Origin: Antedon mediterranea
Lineage: Eukaryota; Echinodermata; Crinoidea; Comatulida; Antedonidae
Direction of reading: 5' to 3'
Assembly: GCF_964355755.1 (NCBI RefSeq)
Contig: NC_092674.1
Coordinates: 19,620,001 to 19,680,000, forward strand
DNA: 60,000 nucleotides
The notes under the pieces were generated by a model that was given only the letters and a program-made list of their open reading frames with translations, was not told where the DNA came from and did no database searches. Position numbers and translations under genes: made by a program. Positions within the stretch are counted from its first letter, which is position 1. Each line of letters opens with the position of its first letter. Of the stretch, positions 1-9,549 are shown in pieces.

Positions 1-340
1 ACCCAATACGAAAAGGGAGATCTATATTTGGGTCTCCCTTTTCGTATATTAGGGTCTCCCTTTTCGTATAGTGTAGTCTCTCTTTTCGTATAGTGGGGTC
101 TCCCTTTTCTTATAGTGGGTCTCCCTTTTCGTATATTTAGGTCTCCCATTTCGTATATTTGGGTCTCCCTTTTCGTATATTTGGTCTCCCTTTTCGTATA
201 TTTAGGTCTCCCTTTTCGTATATTAGGGTCTCCCTTTTCGTATAGTGGGGTCTCCCTTTTCGTATAGTGGGGTCTCCCTTTTCGTACGTGGGTCTCCCTT
301 TTCGTATATTTAGGTCTCCCTTTTCGTATTGGGTCTCGGG
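1..340. repeat. Minisatellite, 20-22 bp unit
   Basis: About fifteen imperfect copies of a unit reading roughly GGTCTCCCTTTTCGTATATT run head to tail from the window edge to about 340, with variation mostly in the last bases (TATATT, TATAGTGG, TACGTG). The array probably continues left of the window. Open frames here are only the translated repeat. I see no gene. Confidence 0.9.
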
Positions 341-344
341 TCTC

Positions 345-640
345 TGGTCTCCGGTAGTTGTCCGCGGGGTAATTACCCGGGGGGGGGGGAATTGTCCGGG
401 GGTAATTGTCCGGGGGAAAATTGTTCCTAGGGGTAATTGTCTGGGGGTAGTTGTCCAGTGGGTAGTTGTCCTAAGGGGGTAGTTGTCTTAAGGGGGTAGT
501 TGTCCGGGGGGTATTTGTCCGGGGGGTAGTTGTCCTAAAGGGGTAGTTGTCCTAAGGGGGTAGTGGTCCAGGTGGTGGTTGTCCGGGGGGTAGTTTTCCG
601 GGGGGTAAATGTCCAGGGGGTGAATATCCGGATACGGGTT
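345..640. repeat. G-rich minisatellite, 13-20 bp unit
   Basis: Degenerate tandem copies of GGGGTAGTTGTCC, often extended with TAAG, occupy this stretch directly after the first minisatellite. Runs of four to nine G recur every 10-20 bases on the plus strand. The long minus-strand frame across 488-796 is translated repeat (DIHPLDIYPPENYPPDNHH-like), not a gene. Confidence 0.85.
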
Positions 641-1930
641 AATCCATGTGTGTGAGGAGGAGGAAAAGCGGCGAATACGATCGTTTTGCTCATTGGTACC
701 GTAGTGTGTCTTTTCCGACCAATTAGAGGTGCCATTTATCATGAATGTTATGTGCGAGAGTACCATTTCCGGCCATCTATGGGTGTCATTTAACAAAAGT
801 CTCCCCCTCTGGGGGAGGGGAGCAATGTCCTAAATACTTAGTGTCCGAACCCCCCCCCCCCCCCCTTGACAGATCTTGGCTACGGCTCTACTAGGCCGGG
901 AAGCTTACACAGGAAACCCTGCTGGCTATAGGCTAATGTATATCTAACACTCGGGAACGTGCGTAGGGCTGATACTTAATACAGTGTAGTCACGATTTAC
1001 ATCCGTCCTGTCCAATGTCATGCGTTGAAAGAGGCCACTACAAATTAAATCTCGTCGACAATGGTAGTACCCACTTTGAATGGCGTTTAAACATTTTAAC
1101 CTGCTGTTATGAACGTCAATGAATTTAACCATAGAGATATTATAGTGAACTATAATATCTCTATGATTTAACTCACTGATAAAAATCATTTCAAGTGATT
1201 ACAACCTTTTTTTTAAAATGTATAAATGTATGTAGTTTTATCATCTTTTTAAATTATTTGTAATGTTATTAATGTTTTGAGTTATTTTTCTTTTCTTTTT
1301 TTCTTATCTGTTAAAGTATTATTATTATTATTATGTTTTGTAAAGTGTATTTCAATAGAATGTGTATTGAAATAAATTTTGTTTTTAACAACAACAACGA
1401 CAATAAAATTTCATCTTTAGGCCTACTTGTTTACCTCCGCCAAAAGTTTGTTTGTTTGTTAGCAGGATTACTCAAAAAGTAATTACAAGATCTTTACCAA
1501 AATGAATATACAAATAGATATATGGTCAAGGACCATTCCATTAAATTTTGGGACCATTGTCCCAATTCTGGACCACTTTTTAGTATACTTTTCAGACCTG
1601 CTAGTGTTAAAAGATAGGACAGAATTTTTCAACAGCCGGCGAGCAGTCTTAAAGTACACAAGTATACTGAAATTGCATTTTCTCGAGAACTAGTTGTCCA
1701 AAAAACTTCATTTTTGTACAAGAGGCAAGAGTTATAACTTGTGATTTGTAATTTTAAAACATAATTTGATTTAATGTGCACGTTTTTTTATGCCAGTAGT
1801 TTAAAAAACCTATTTTCTTTTCAAATTCACTCGTTTGATTTCGCGTTGCTGTTCTATTGTTAGTCAACTGAAAGTATTGTTAATTGAAAGGCTTGTTACA
1901 TAACCATTACACCAAACTCGCATACACATG
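641..1930. other. Gene-free spacer with simple repeats
   Basis: No supported gene. It contains a run of 16 C (850-865), a perfect hairpin at 1130-1165, an (ATT)n tract near 1320-1334 and an AATAAA-plus-(AAC)n stretch near 1368-1405 that looks like the 3' end of an old retroelement on the plus strand. The short frames at 944-1189 and 1502-1693 have no recognisable domain. Confidence 0.6.
1130..1165. repeat. Perfect 17-bp-arm palindrome
   Basis: CATAGAGATATTATAGT is followed after two bases by its exact reverse complement. It is not next to a recognisable transposon end. Confidence 0.85.
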
Positions 1931-3790
1931 CTTTTATTTTTTTTATTTTTTTTATTTATTACGGTATATATAAAATTACAAAAACAATAGCACATAGCTA
2001 ATAACGTTTGTATTACAATAAAAAATATTGAAATGAAATCTATAAAAACTACAATAATAAATTCGGAATATACAATTACAAAATTTCACAATTATTCACT
2101 AAAATTTAAAATATTAAGTATCTTAAAATATATACAAAATTTTGAAAAATACAATTGCACTTTTATTTTAAAAAAACGAAAAATTTACATTATAATATAC
2201 TAAAACCTATCTGCACTGTTCTTTATTTGATTATTATTATTATCTTTTAGTATAGGTGGCAACATTGCACAATTATTCACTAAAATATTCACAACATTAA
2301 AAATCTACAAAAATATATTAAATTTCGGAAAATAAAAGTTTACAGTATATATTAATATTAAACGTTGTCTGCAGTGCTCTTCATTTGATTATTTTAGGCG
2401 GTAATATTGCACAATCATTTATTATATATTTTTTTAATTTAATTTTTCACAGGAGGAATTTAATTTGTTTATAATATAGGGAATCGTTGAATTTTTATAT
2501 CGGTTAGTTTTTATTTTAGGTAATGTAAATCTATTGGGGTTACGTAATCTAGATATATTAGGTCTTTCAGCAGGCAGCATATTACGATGTCTCTCTGACT
2601 TAAAGATACCTTCTCCAAATTTTAATGTTAATTTTTCTCTACGTTCAGCAAGGCTGGTAATTTTAAGTTGAGTAAGGGCCGTATCATAGCTCTCATAGTC
2701 CTGGCCAAGTATAATTTTGCATGCTCGCTTTTGCAACCTCTCAATTTCATTGGTCTGATGCATACTCAGTCAGCGGCCGAATATAGAGTTGATAAATACT
2801 TAGCACTATATCCTCTCAATGCATAAAGAAGAAACATTCTTCTACTTGCTCTAGAGATAATACTTTTGATTTGGATATCCCAACCTAAATTGTCTTGTAG
2901 CTCAAGACCTAATAATTTCATACTATGTACAGTATCAATTTTTTCACCACTTATAGTAAATTGGGGGTAGTTTATTTGGGATTTCATTAAATTTATATTA
3001 ATAACATGGCACTTCGAAGGCTTGGGTAGCATGTCATTTTGTTTACACCAACAACTCAAAAAATCTAAATGGGATTGAAGTTCTGATGATGTACTATTAT
3101 TTTTTATATTAATTATTTCTCCCAGTGTTAGATCATCCACAAATTTCCAACGATTATCAGTGGTGTTACCCGCATCATTCACCATAACGGTAAATATGCT
3201 GGGTCCCAGTTTGGTACCCTGGGGGACCCCACACGTTATAGTTCTTAGTCCAGAACAATGTCCCTTAAATTTCATACACTGGGTGCGATTCATCAGAAAA
3301 CTGCTAATCGTTGGAATTATTGACGGTCTAACACCAGATTCTATCATCTTTGAAATAGCAACATTATGGTTTATCCTATCAAACGCAGTTGTGAAATCAA
3401 TTGTACATAATGTGGCGTAGGTCCCTGGCACATCAATATTGGATATAACCGTATTCAACATATCTACTAAGTAGTGTGTTGTACTAGTTCCTCTCACGTT
3501 ACCATACTGTTTACAATCCAATACTGGTTCGAAATCCGTTTTTAACCATCCCGCTAGGAATGATTCAAATACTCTACCCAATATTTTAGTTAGTGAAATA
3601 GGTCGTAATTGGCCAACCATTGTCGGTTTTTTAACTTTAGGTACTGGTACAATTGATGCGGTCTTCCACACAGTTGGAAACACCCCTTCGTTTAGACAGG
3701 TATTAAAGATTAAAATCAGGGGTTGTGCTATTTCAAAAGAAAACAGCTTAATGAGTTTCACCGGAATATCAGCTTGTAGTGAAATTAGCC
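1931..3790 (-). mobile_element. 5'-truncated non-LTR retrotransposon (LINE)
   Basis: A minus-strand element that ends at its 3' side in an A-rich tail (T-rich on the plus strand, 1931-1960). It has about 470 bp of AT-rich 3' UTR, then reverse-transcriptase coding sequence up to about 3790, where homology stops abruptly at TTTAGGCTAATTTCACTACA (minus strand). No endonuclease domain remains, so the copy is 5'-truncated, as expected from target-primed reverse transcription. Clade is uncertain; CR1/Jockey-like by the protein motifs. Confidence 0.85.
2434..3790 (-). pseudogene. Reverse transcriptase fragment, frameshifted
   Basis: In the 331-residue frame (3761 down to 2766) the RT motifs follow in order: QLRPISLTKILGRVFES (51-67), TIDFTTAFDRINHN (120-133, catalytic Asp 122), GVPQGTKLGPS (178-188) and FVDD (207-210, the catalytic Asp pair). 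The coding sequence also runs upstream of the first Met to about 3790. The frame stops at LYSAAD and resumes in another frame at 2763 with IERLQKRACKIILG, the usual C-terminal region of this RT group. About 20 residues normally between these blocks are missing, so there is a deletion plus a frameshift near 2763-2768. The copy is dead although its catalytic residues remain. RT copies LINE RNA into DNA at a nicked target. Confidence 0.9.
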
Positions 3791-3863
3791 TAAATCACAA
3801 ACAACATTAAGTTGTATATATATATATTTTTTTTTACCGGAGAAATCTTATGTAGGAGAATTT

Positions 3864-3901
3864 AAGCAGAAGGTCCGAGTTCGAGTCTCGGTTGGGGCGA
3901 C
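3864..3901 (+). pseudogene. tRNA-like gene, 3' half only
   Basis: AAGCAGAAGGTCCGAGTTCG and the following T-arm and acceptor strand match the 3' half of the complete copies at 4194 and 4554. The 5' half is missing, so this is the truncated first unit of the tandem set. Confidence 0.75.
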
Positions 3902-4193
3902 TTATTCTCATTCTCACAGATTTCCTCATCTTTATCGTTTAAAATTAATTAATTAAATTTCAGTATATCACCGGGCGGTTTAGAATTACTGTTCTTTGCC
4001 TGATTTGTTTATATATATATAAAAGTATCTCTTCGGAGATGCCGCCTCGTGAATAAAAATACTGAAAGATGAGGGCGTATCAGTTTGATCTCTGGTGCGC
4101 GTGCGTACAAATAAGGACTAGTGCTGTTTCGCCGTACCACGCCGAGAATGTTAATGAGTCGCTATCCAATCGAGTTTGAACAATACCATGAAA

Positions 4194-4265
4194 GCCCCAG
4201 TGGTGTAATGGTTAGGACAACTGCATATCAAGCAGAAGGTCCGAGTTCGAGTCACGGTTGGGGTG
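4194..4265 (+). tRNA. tRNA-like gene, apparent anticodon AUC
   Basis: A 72-base cloverleaf can be drawn. Acceptor GCCCCAG pairs with TTGGGGT (with G-U pairs); D arm TGGTGTAATGGTTAGGACA; anticodon stem CTGC/GCAG closing loop ATATCAA, which puts AUC at 34-36; T arm with GAGTTCGAGTC. A TTTTT run follows at once, as a pol III terminator would. An A34 anticodon reading an Asp codon is not normal for animal tRNAs, so this may be a tRNA-derived repeat and not a working tRNA. Confidence 0.55.
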
Positions 4266-4553
4266 ACTTTTTCTCATTCTCACAGATTTCCTCATCTTTA
4301 TTGTTTCAAATTAATTAATTCAATTTCAGTATATCACCGGCCGGTTTAGAATTACTGTTCTTTGCCTGATTTGTTTATATAAAAGTATCTCTTCGGAGAT
4401 CCCGCCTCGTGAATAAAAATACTGAAAGATGAGAGCGTATCAATTTGATCTCTGGTGCGCGTGCGTAAAAATAAGGACTAGTGCTGTTCCGCCGTACCAC
4501 GCCGAGAATGTTAAAGAGTCGCTATTCAATCGAGTTTGAACAATACCATGAAA

Positions 4554-4625
4554 GCCCCAGTGGTCTAATGATTAGGACAACTGCATATCAAGCAGAAGGT
4601 CCGAGTTCGAGTCACGGTTGGGGTG
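4554..4625 (+). tRNA. tRNA-like gene, second copy (AUC)
   Basis: Same cloverleaf as the copy 360 bp upstream, with two D-arm differences (TGGTCTAATGATTAGGACA). It is followed by TTTTT. Same reservation about the AUC anticodon. Confidence 0.55.
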
Positions 4626-4680
4626 TCTTTTTCTCACTCTCACAGATTTCCTCACCTTTATCGTTTCAAATTAATTATAA

Positions 4681-5025
4681 ATCATACTGTAAATTATAGA
4701 AACAGTGCTCATATTCGGAACATGATCGAGCATAGCTCATTGGCGAAAGTTCCGTATTTTTTAGTTGTATGAAAAAATGTCTCTGGCGGGATTCGAACCT
4801 GCAACCTCTCGCTTACAGGGCAAGTATCATACCACTAGACCACAGAGCCATGTATGGTATTATCACAGATTTTCACCCACCAGATACATTCTCTCATACA
4901 ACAAAAGCCCTCACAATCAGTGGAGGCTTAACAAGTCAGAATAAATTCCAACTTTAATTCGCAACGGTTTTTTTAAATAATATTGTGTATATGTAAATCA
5001 ATGATATTGCGTAGCACTGTGTAAA
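4681..5025. repeat. tRNA-Thr composite repeat unit, left part
   Basis: This block (CATACTGTAAATTATAGAAA, the minus-strand tRNA-Thr-like gene, TTCACCCACCAGATACATTC, GCAACGGTTTTTTTAAATAA, ending GCACTGTGTAAA) recurs at 6457-6775 and, inverted, around 41715-42070 and 42070-42400. The unit is interrupted on its right by the Helitron at 5026. Confidence 0.85.
4778..4849 (-). tRNA. tRNA-Thr(UGU)-like gene
   Basis: Acceptor GGCTCTG/CAGAGAC (one G-A mismatch at pair 2-71), D arm TGGTCTAGTGGTATGATAC, anticodon loop CCTGTAA giving UGU, and T arm GGTTCGAATCC, a perfect B box. This copy has one mismatch in the anticodon stem (CTTGC against GCGAG) compared with the 41842 copy. The body resembles animal tRNA-Pro while the anticodon reads Thr codons. 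The next bases 3' are ATTTTTTC, a pol III terminator. Confidence 0.7.
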
Positions 5026-6456
5026 TCTATATTATAAGTGAGAGAGTTTGTCTGTCTGTCTGTTTGTTTGTCTGTCTGTTTGTTTGTTTGTTCGTTATAC
5101 AAAATTTTGTTACTGCACATAATCTTACATATGGGGTATCAAAATGACCGCAATTGTACCGGGAATGTTCTAAGCTATATTTCAACATCATCCGCCACCT
5201 AGGATCCAAGTTAGGGACCAAAATGTGGTCAAAACCCCTACTTTCGATGTTTGTTCGTTATAAAAATGTCTGTTTCTGCACGTAACCATACGTATGGGGT
5301 ATCAAAATGATAGCAATTGTACCCGGAAGGTTTTAAACTACATTTCAAAAAAAATTCCCCCGACTCCTGGTTTTTTTTTGTGGGGGTGGGGGGGGGGGGT
5401 GATATCATTTTTTGCTAGGGCTGGGGGTTGTTGTAGGCTATCGAATTGTAAAATTAAACCACAAAAGTTTTACAGTATTTGAATTATCCTCAGCAAGGCG
5501 TTTGGGGAAATATAGATATAGATATACATATTTTATTCATTAACCAATATGACACCTATTCAATTACACATTTAGCAAAGTATTTAACCGTATCCAGCTA
5601 TGTATCAGTCACTTGGATTGTCTCATTACAGACATCTATTTCCTGTGTGAACATACACACGTTCTTTACTGTTACTGTGTACAACTACACACCATGCCTC
5701 CAAGGAAAAAACGTCCATTGTGGGAGAGTGGGGTTTGGGAGTTGGGGTTCAGGGGATAGTGGGGATTTTGCTTAGACCAGAATTGTGTTTGGAAATGTTA
5801 AAGTATTTAATTATCCCTGGGTAAGCGGCTGGGAGTTTGGGGTGGGGATGTAGGCCTATCACCATGACCGAAACTGTATTTGGAATGTTTTAAACTACAT
5901 TTGAAAACTGCCACTGAGGGATTATGGGTTGGGAGTGATAATAACATAATTTGTACTGGAACCGTCTTCAACACATCACCCAGTGTATCTGGGGTGTGTT
6001 TGTAGGGGGAGGAGGAAGAGCGAAAATACTGGCGTAATGAAGTAGCCTATATGCTTGGAATTGTACTAGGAAAAGTTACTATATTTGAACTGTCTAGGGG
6101 AGGAGTTAAGGTTTGTTGATTGTGACTGGTGGTGAGAGGAGAAAGAAGGCTGGGGGCCCGCAGTATCTAAATTAGATATTTTAATTATCAGCCAATATGA
6201 CACCTATTCATTTACACAATTTACAACGTACTTCAACCATTATTAGACCCATCATAGCTATGTATACTCCTCTCAATTTGAAGGTTACGTTGAATTGAAT
6301 TTGTCCATCACTGGGAAGAATTTGTTTTTAAAAAAGAGTATGGGGTGGTATTGAAGAAGGGTGGAGATTGGTGAGTATAGACATATACTGGCGTCGGGTG
6401 TTGAGAAGGCTTTAAACTAATTTTGAAACCCGCCCTGGGGCGGGTATAATTGCTAG
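5026..6456 (+). mobile_element. Non-autonomous canonical Helitron
   Basis: It begins with TC (TCTATATTATAAGTGAGAGA) and ends with a GC hairpin (ACCCGCCC TG GGGCGGGT) followed by ATAATTGCTAG, matching the 5'-TC / hairpin / CTRR-3' rule. It lies between A and T: the flanks GTGTAAA and TTATATATAAAT are joined directly in the paralogous copy at 40771-40790, an empty site. Inside are (TGTC)n/(TTTG)n simple repeats near 5047-5092, and an imperfect internal repeat (TATGGGGTATCAAAATGA at about 5132 and 5294). No Rep/helicase coding is seen, so it depends on another element. Confidence 0.88.
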
Positions 6457-6775
6457 TTATATATAAATCATACTGTAAATTATAGAAACAGTGCTCATAT
6501 TCGGAACATGATCTCATAATCGCGTCGAGCATAGCTCATTGGCGAAAGTTCCGTATTTTTTTTTAGTTGTATGAAAAAATGTCTCTGGCGGGATTCGAAC
6601 CTGCAACCTCTCACTTACAGGGCGAGTATCATACCACTAGACCACAGATCCAAGTATGGTATTATCACAGATTTTCACCCACCAGATACATTCTCTCATA
6701 CAACAAACGCCCTCACAATCAGTGCAGGCTTAACAAGTCAGAGTAAATTCCAACTTTAATTCGCAACGGTTTTTT
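6457..6775. repeat. tRNA-Thr composite repeat unit, continued
   Basis: Resumes the unit interrupted at 5025: TTATATATAAATCATACTGT, then the second minus-strand tRNA-Thr-like gene, then the TTCACCCACCAGATACATTC block, ending GCAACGGTTTTTTACTCGGG. Confidence 0.85.
6580..6651 (-). tRNA. tRNA-Thr(UGU)-like gene, damaged
   Basis: Same gene as at 4778-4849 with changes in the acceptor strand (GGATCTG in place of GGCTCTG) and the anticodon stem (GTGAG in place of GCGAG). The acceptor change adds a mismatch to the stem, so this copy is probably a pseudogene. The B box is intact. Confidence 0.6.
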
Positions 6776-7375
6776 ACTCGGGGTACCCGAGTCTAGTACT
6801 TACTCATTTTCTCCTTCTCCTCCATCTGGACACTATTGAGTAAAAAGTGCGATTTTTAAAGTACTACTCCTTCCTTATTAGTTGTAGTATTGAGCTGGGA
6901 TTTAGCATGAATATACTACAGGGACATGTCCTCAAATCTATAGAGCCGGATTTTTAGATTTCAATCCGGATGCAGCCATATGACGTCTCGAAAATGGTAC
7001 CATATAGCCGTATTTGGTAGGTTATTGATGTGTATGTGACGTCACATCCCGTCTTATGACGTCATTACAGCTTCTTTTGCTGCACCCCGAGTATCGCACA
7101 TTCGTGCTTTTTACTCGGGGTACCCGAGTCTAGGACTTACTCATTTTCTCCTCCTCCATCTGGACACTATTGAGTAAAAAGTGCGATTTTTAAAGTACTA
7201 CTCCTCCATTATTAGTTGTAGTATTGAGCTGGGATTTGGCATGAATATACTACAGGGACATGTCCTCAAAGCTATAGAGCCGGATTTTTAATTTTTTGTT
7301 AATTAATTTGTTTAATTAAGAAGCCACAATGTGTGACACACACCACAGCGTTATGTAGTTATATGGTTATATGCG
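6776..7375. repeat. Duplicated CTCGGGGTACCCGAG module
   Basis: Two copies (6776-7112 and 7113-7375) start with ACTCGGGGTACCCGAGTCTA, a near-palindrome, then ACTTACTCATTTTCTCC, ACACTATTGAGTAAAAAGTG and GAATATACTACAGGGACATG. The first copy ends CCGAGTATCGCACATTCGTG. The second changes after CGGATTTTTAATTTTTTGTT into the leader of the tRNA-Val-like gene. Inverted copies lie at 41505-41725. No gene apart from the tRNA-like ones. Confidence 0.8.
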
Positions 7376-7446
7376 GCTTCTTGGCGTAGTGGTTATCACG
7401 TTTGCTTAACACGCAGAAGGTACCTGGTTCGAGCCCGGACGAAACC
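7376..7446 (+). tRNA. tRNA-Val(AAC)-like gene
   Basis: D arm TGGCGTAGTGGTTATCACG is essentially that of animal tRNA-Val. The anticodon loop TTAACAC gives AAC, and the T arm is GGTTCGAGCCC. The 5' acceptor strand GCTTCTT pairs poorly with ACGAAAC, so aminoacylation is doubtful. A TTTTT run follows directly. Confidence 0.65.
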
Positions 7447-7663
7447 TTTTTGTTTAAACTTTATGGTGAAAAGTACTGTATACGCAATATGATAATTATA
7501 CACAGTATATCTTATTTTTATTATTTTTTTAAATACTTATTTTGTGTAATCGGTAATTATCACTTTTACACATGTTTATTTTTCTTTGTGCTTATTACCA
7601 TATTTATTTGTAATTTAAATGGATTAAAAAACTTTCTGTAACCCACATTTTTAGTGTAAGTGG
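7447..7663. repeat. Spacer between the tRNA-Val-like genes
   Basis: AT-rich sequence that recurs, inverted, between the two tRNA-Val-like genes at 41163-41371. The stretch TTATGGTGAAAAGTACTGTATACGCAATATG (7461-7491) is the empty-site counterpart of the LINE insertion at 38411-40404. No gene seen. Confidence 0.75.
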
Positions 7664-7733
7664 GTTTCGTAGTGTAGTGATTGTCAAGTCTGCTTAACAC
7701 GCAGAAGGTCCCGGTTAGAACCCTGGCGAAACC
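7664..7733 (+). tRNA. tRNA-Val(AAC)-like gene, B box mutated
   Basis: Acceptor GTTTCGT pairs fully with GCGAAAC. D arm TAGTGTAGTGATTGTCAAG; anticodon stem CTGC/GCAG with loop TTAACAC (AAC). The T arm reads GGTTAGAACCC, so the invariant C of the B box TTCGA is A. The minus-strand copy at 41093-41162 keeps the normal TTCGA. Followed by TATTTTTC. Confidence 0.65.
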
Positions 7734-7814
7734 TATTTTTCTTTAACTTTAACTGTATACGTCTATATACAGCTTCTTTCTCTGTACCCCGAGTATTGCA
7801 CATTCGTGCTTTTT

Positions 7815-7875
7815 AGGTTATATGCATGATATGCATATAACCTCTTGATTCTGTCAAAATCTTTATTTATTTATT
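7815..7875 (+). mobile_element. A head H1 (outermost, body separated)
   Basis: Complete A head with GATATGC loop variant, then TTTATTTATTTATT and the next head at 7876. Left flank is the tRNA composite (CACATTCGTGCTTTTT). Its own body must lie further right in the array. Confidence 0.8.
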
Positions 7876-7923
7876 AGGTTATATGCATGATATGCATATA
7901 ACCTCTTGATTCTGTCAGAATCT

Positions 7924-7962
<39 letters not shown>

Positions 7963-9313
7963 TTCTTTCCTTAGCACTATTTGTCCGTCAATTATCTTGA
8001 TATCAGTTTCATCTAACTAAGTCAATTTTTCAGAGTATATTCCTTATGGCCAGGAATCGATGTGGTTATGTTTTCACGGTGCGCAATCAAACATTACGCG
8101 GTCTACGCGCGATTTAACGAAATCACGTTTGTAATCATATCTTCACAAGCATGAATCACTTTTAAACAAAATTTGGTACTCATAAATTTCAGGTCATATT
8201 TCATCATATGGCAATACAATTACGTGCGTAGCGCATATAACGCATGCGTACGCGCGCTTAAAATGTTCAAAATTGTCAGAATATATTTTCGATGAAATTA
8301 GAGTACGTTTCAGGCAATTTTAAGCGTTTAAAAATTGCCATAAGTGCGCAGATTTTTGCACGCGCACTGCGCGTCAAACGTTATTGCGCACTGTTTTTGT
8401 CCGATTACTGTTGTATAACCTTTCTTTAACAATATCATCATATTGTATTAACTTTTCAAAGCCAAACAGCGTTATACGAGTACGTCAAAAGTGACAGGCT
8501 ACGCACGTGTAAGTTAACAAAATGGTGAAAATATGCTAAATTTTAAAATTAATATATATCGTTAGAATGCTCGGGAACACCGATTTTTTATTTCATTTTC
8601 TTGAAGTGTATGTATCATATGTATGATTTATTATCAAATAAAGAGAACAAAAGTTGATTAAGTCATCATTAATGGCATATTAAATTTACAAAAATTAATT
8701 TCGACAATCAAACAAATTATACAATTTTCTTAGGCCGAAATAACAAACTTAACATTAACTTTCTTCCTTAAGAAGTTCATATATTAAAGTTAAAAAGTAT
8801 ATAGTTTGACAGTGCATCATTTTTAAAAATCTTTAAAGATGTCATCTTAGTAAAACATTATAATTCATTACGGTATGTAATAATCTATCTGCACCAAAGT
8901 GGTTACTGCATAGTAAATACACGGAGGAATATTTCCATATTTTTTAGTCAGTTGTGTATGGCTCGGTGGTCTTTGCTCGTGTCTATAGCATTTAAGGTAC
9001 CGAGTTCGAGTCTCACCTTGGGAAACGAAACAAAATAAGATTTTTTTTTATTATCCGTATTGTTTGTTCAATTGTATTTCTTAGTGTATAGATTACACAA
9101 AATGTGGTTTATGACATTATATACGCAGAAGGATCTTTGATCGGATTATGATACCGGCTATTGTATTTGCGTTAGCAAGATCCTATCATATATTATAAAT
9201 AACTAAAGATTCTGAGAAAATCAATCAATCAAAATATCTTAAATCAATCAATTATCTTTATTTAAATCAATGCATATAACCTATAATTCGTCATAGTGAC
9301 GAATTAAATCTAG
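7876..9313 (+). mobile_element. A element A1 (head plus body)
   Basis: Complete copy: head with the rare CTGTCAGAATC variant, about eleven TTTA units, body starting CTTTCCTTAGCACTATTTGT and continuing CCGTCAATTATC, CpG-rich patches near 8220-8260 (GTGCGTAGCGCATATAACGC), a tRNA-like module near 8957-9020, the inverted subterminal TGCATATAACCT, 3' hairpin and CTAG at 9310-9313. No coding sequence longer than 60 residues survives in this copy. Confidence 0.85.
8957..9025 (+). promoter_or_regulatory. tRNA-like pol III module in A elements
   Basis: TGGCTCGGTGG (8959-8969) fits a pol III A box with one deviation. GAGTTCGAGTCTC (9002-9014) fits a B box (core TTCGA) about 43 bp downstream, a usual tRNA spacing. 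The same module sits near the 3' end of each complete A body, in most copies with GATCGAG at the B box. Whether it drives transcription is inference; a full cloverleaf is not convincing. Confidence 0.5.
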
Positions 9314-9315
9314 TT

Positions 9316-9549
9316 AGGTTATATGCATGATATGCATATAACCTCTTGATTCTGTCAAAATCTTTATTTATTAGGTTATATGCATTATCATGCATATAAC
9401 CTCTTGATTCTGTCAAAATCTTTATTAGGTTATATGCATGATATGCATATAACCTCTTGATTCTGTCAAAATCTTTATTTATTTATTTATTAGGTTATAT
9501 GCATTATCATGCATATAACCTCTTGATTCTGTCAAAATCTTTATTTATT
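9316..9549 (+). mobile_element. Four stacked A heads (H3-H6)
   Basis: Heads start at 9316, 9373, 9427 and 9492, two bases after the CTAG of A1. Their hairpin loops alternate between the GATATGC and TATCATGC variants, each head being followed by a short (TTTA)n where the next begins. A fifth head (9550) carries the first body. Four bodies belonging to this stack should lie downstream without adjacent heads. Confidence 0.85.

Larger units (their letters stand above)
3791..4680 (+). repeat. 360-bp tandem units with a tRNA-like gene
   Basis: Two nearly identical units (tRNA-like starts at 4194 and 4554, exactly 360 bp apart) and one truncated unit on the left. Each unit carries TATCTCTTCGGAGAT, a GTGCGCGTGCGTA stretch about 90 bp before the tRNA-like gene, and then the gene with a T-run. 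A tRNA-gene-bearing tandem repeat or a duplicated tRNA-derived SINE would both explain this. Confidence 0.8.

Noticed and set aside
488-796. Proline-rich minus-strand frame
   Set aside because: Encoded mostly by the G-rich minisatellite.
4121-4699. Two 65-72 residue frames starting MLFRRTTPRML
   Set aside because: They run straight through the tRNA-like genes of the 360-bp tandem units and are repeated only because the DNA is.
4769-4957. 62-residue frames MKKCLWRDSNLQPLAYRASI (also 6571 and 41734)
   Set aside because: Antisense read-through of the tRNA-Thr-like gene; WRDSNLQPLAYR is the familiar translation of a tRNA T-arm and anticodon arm.
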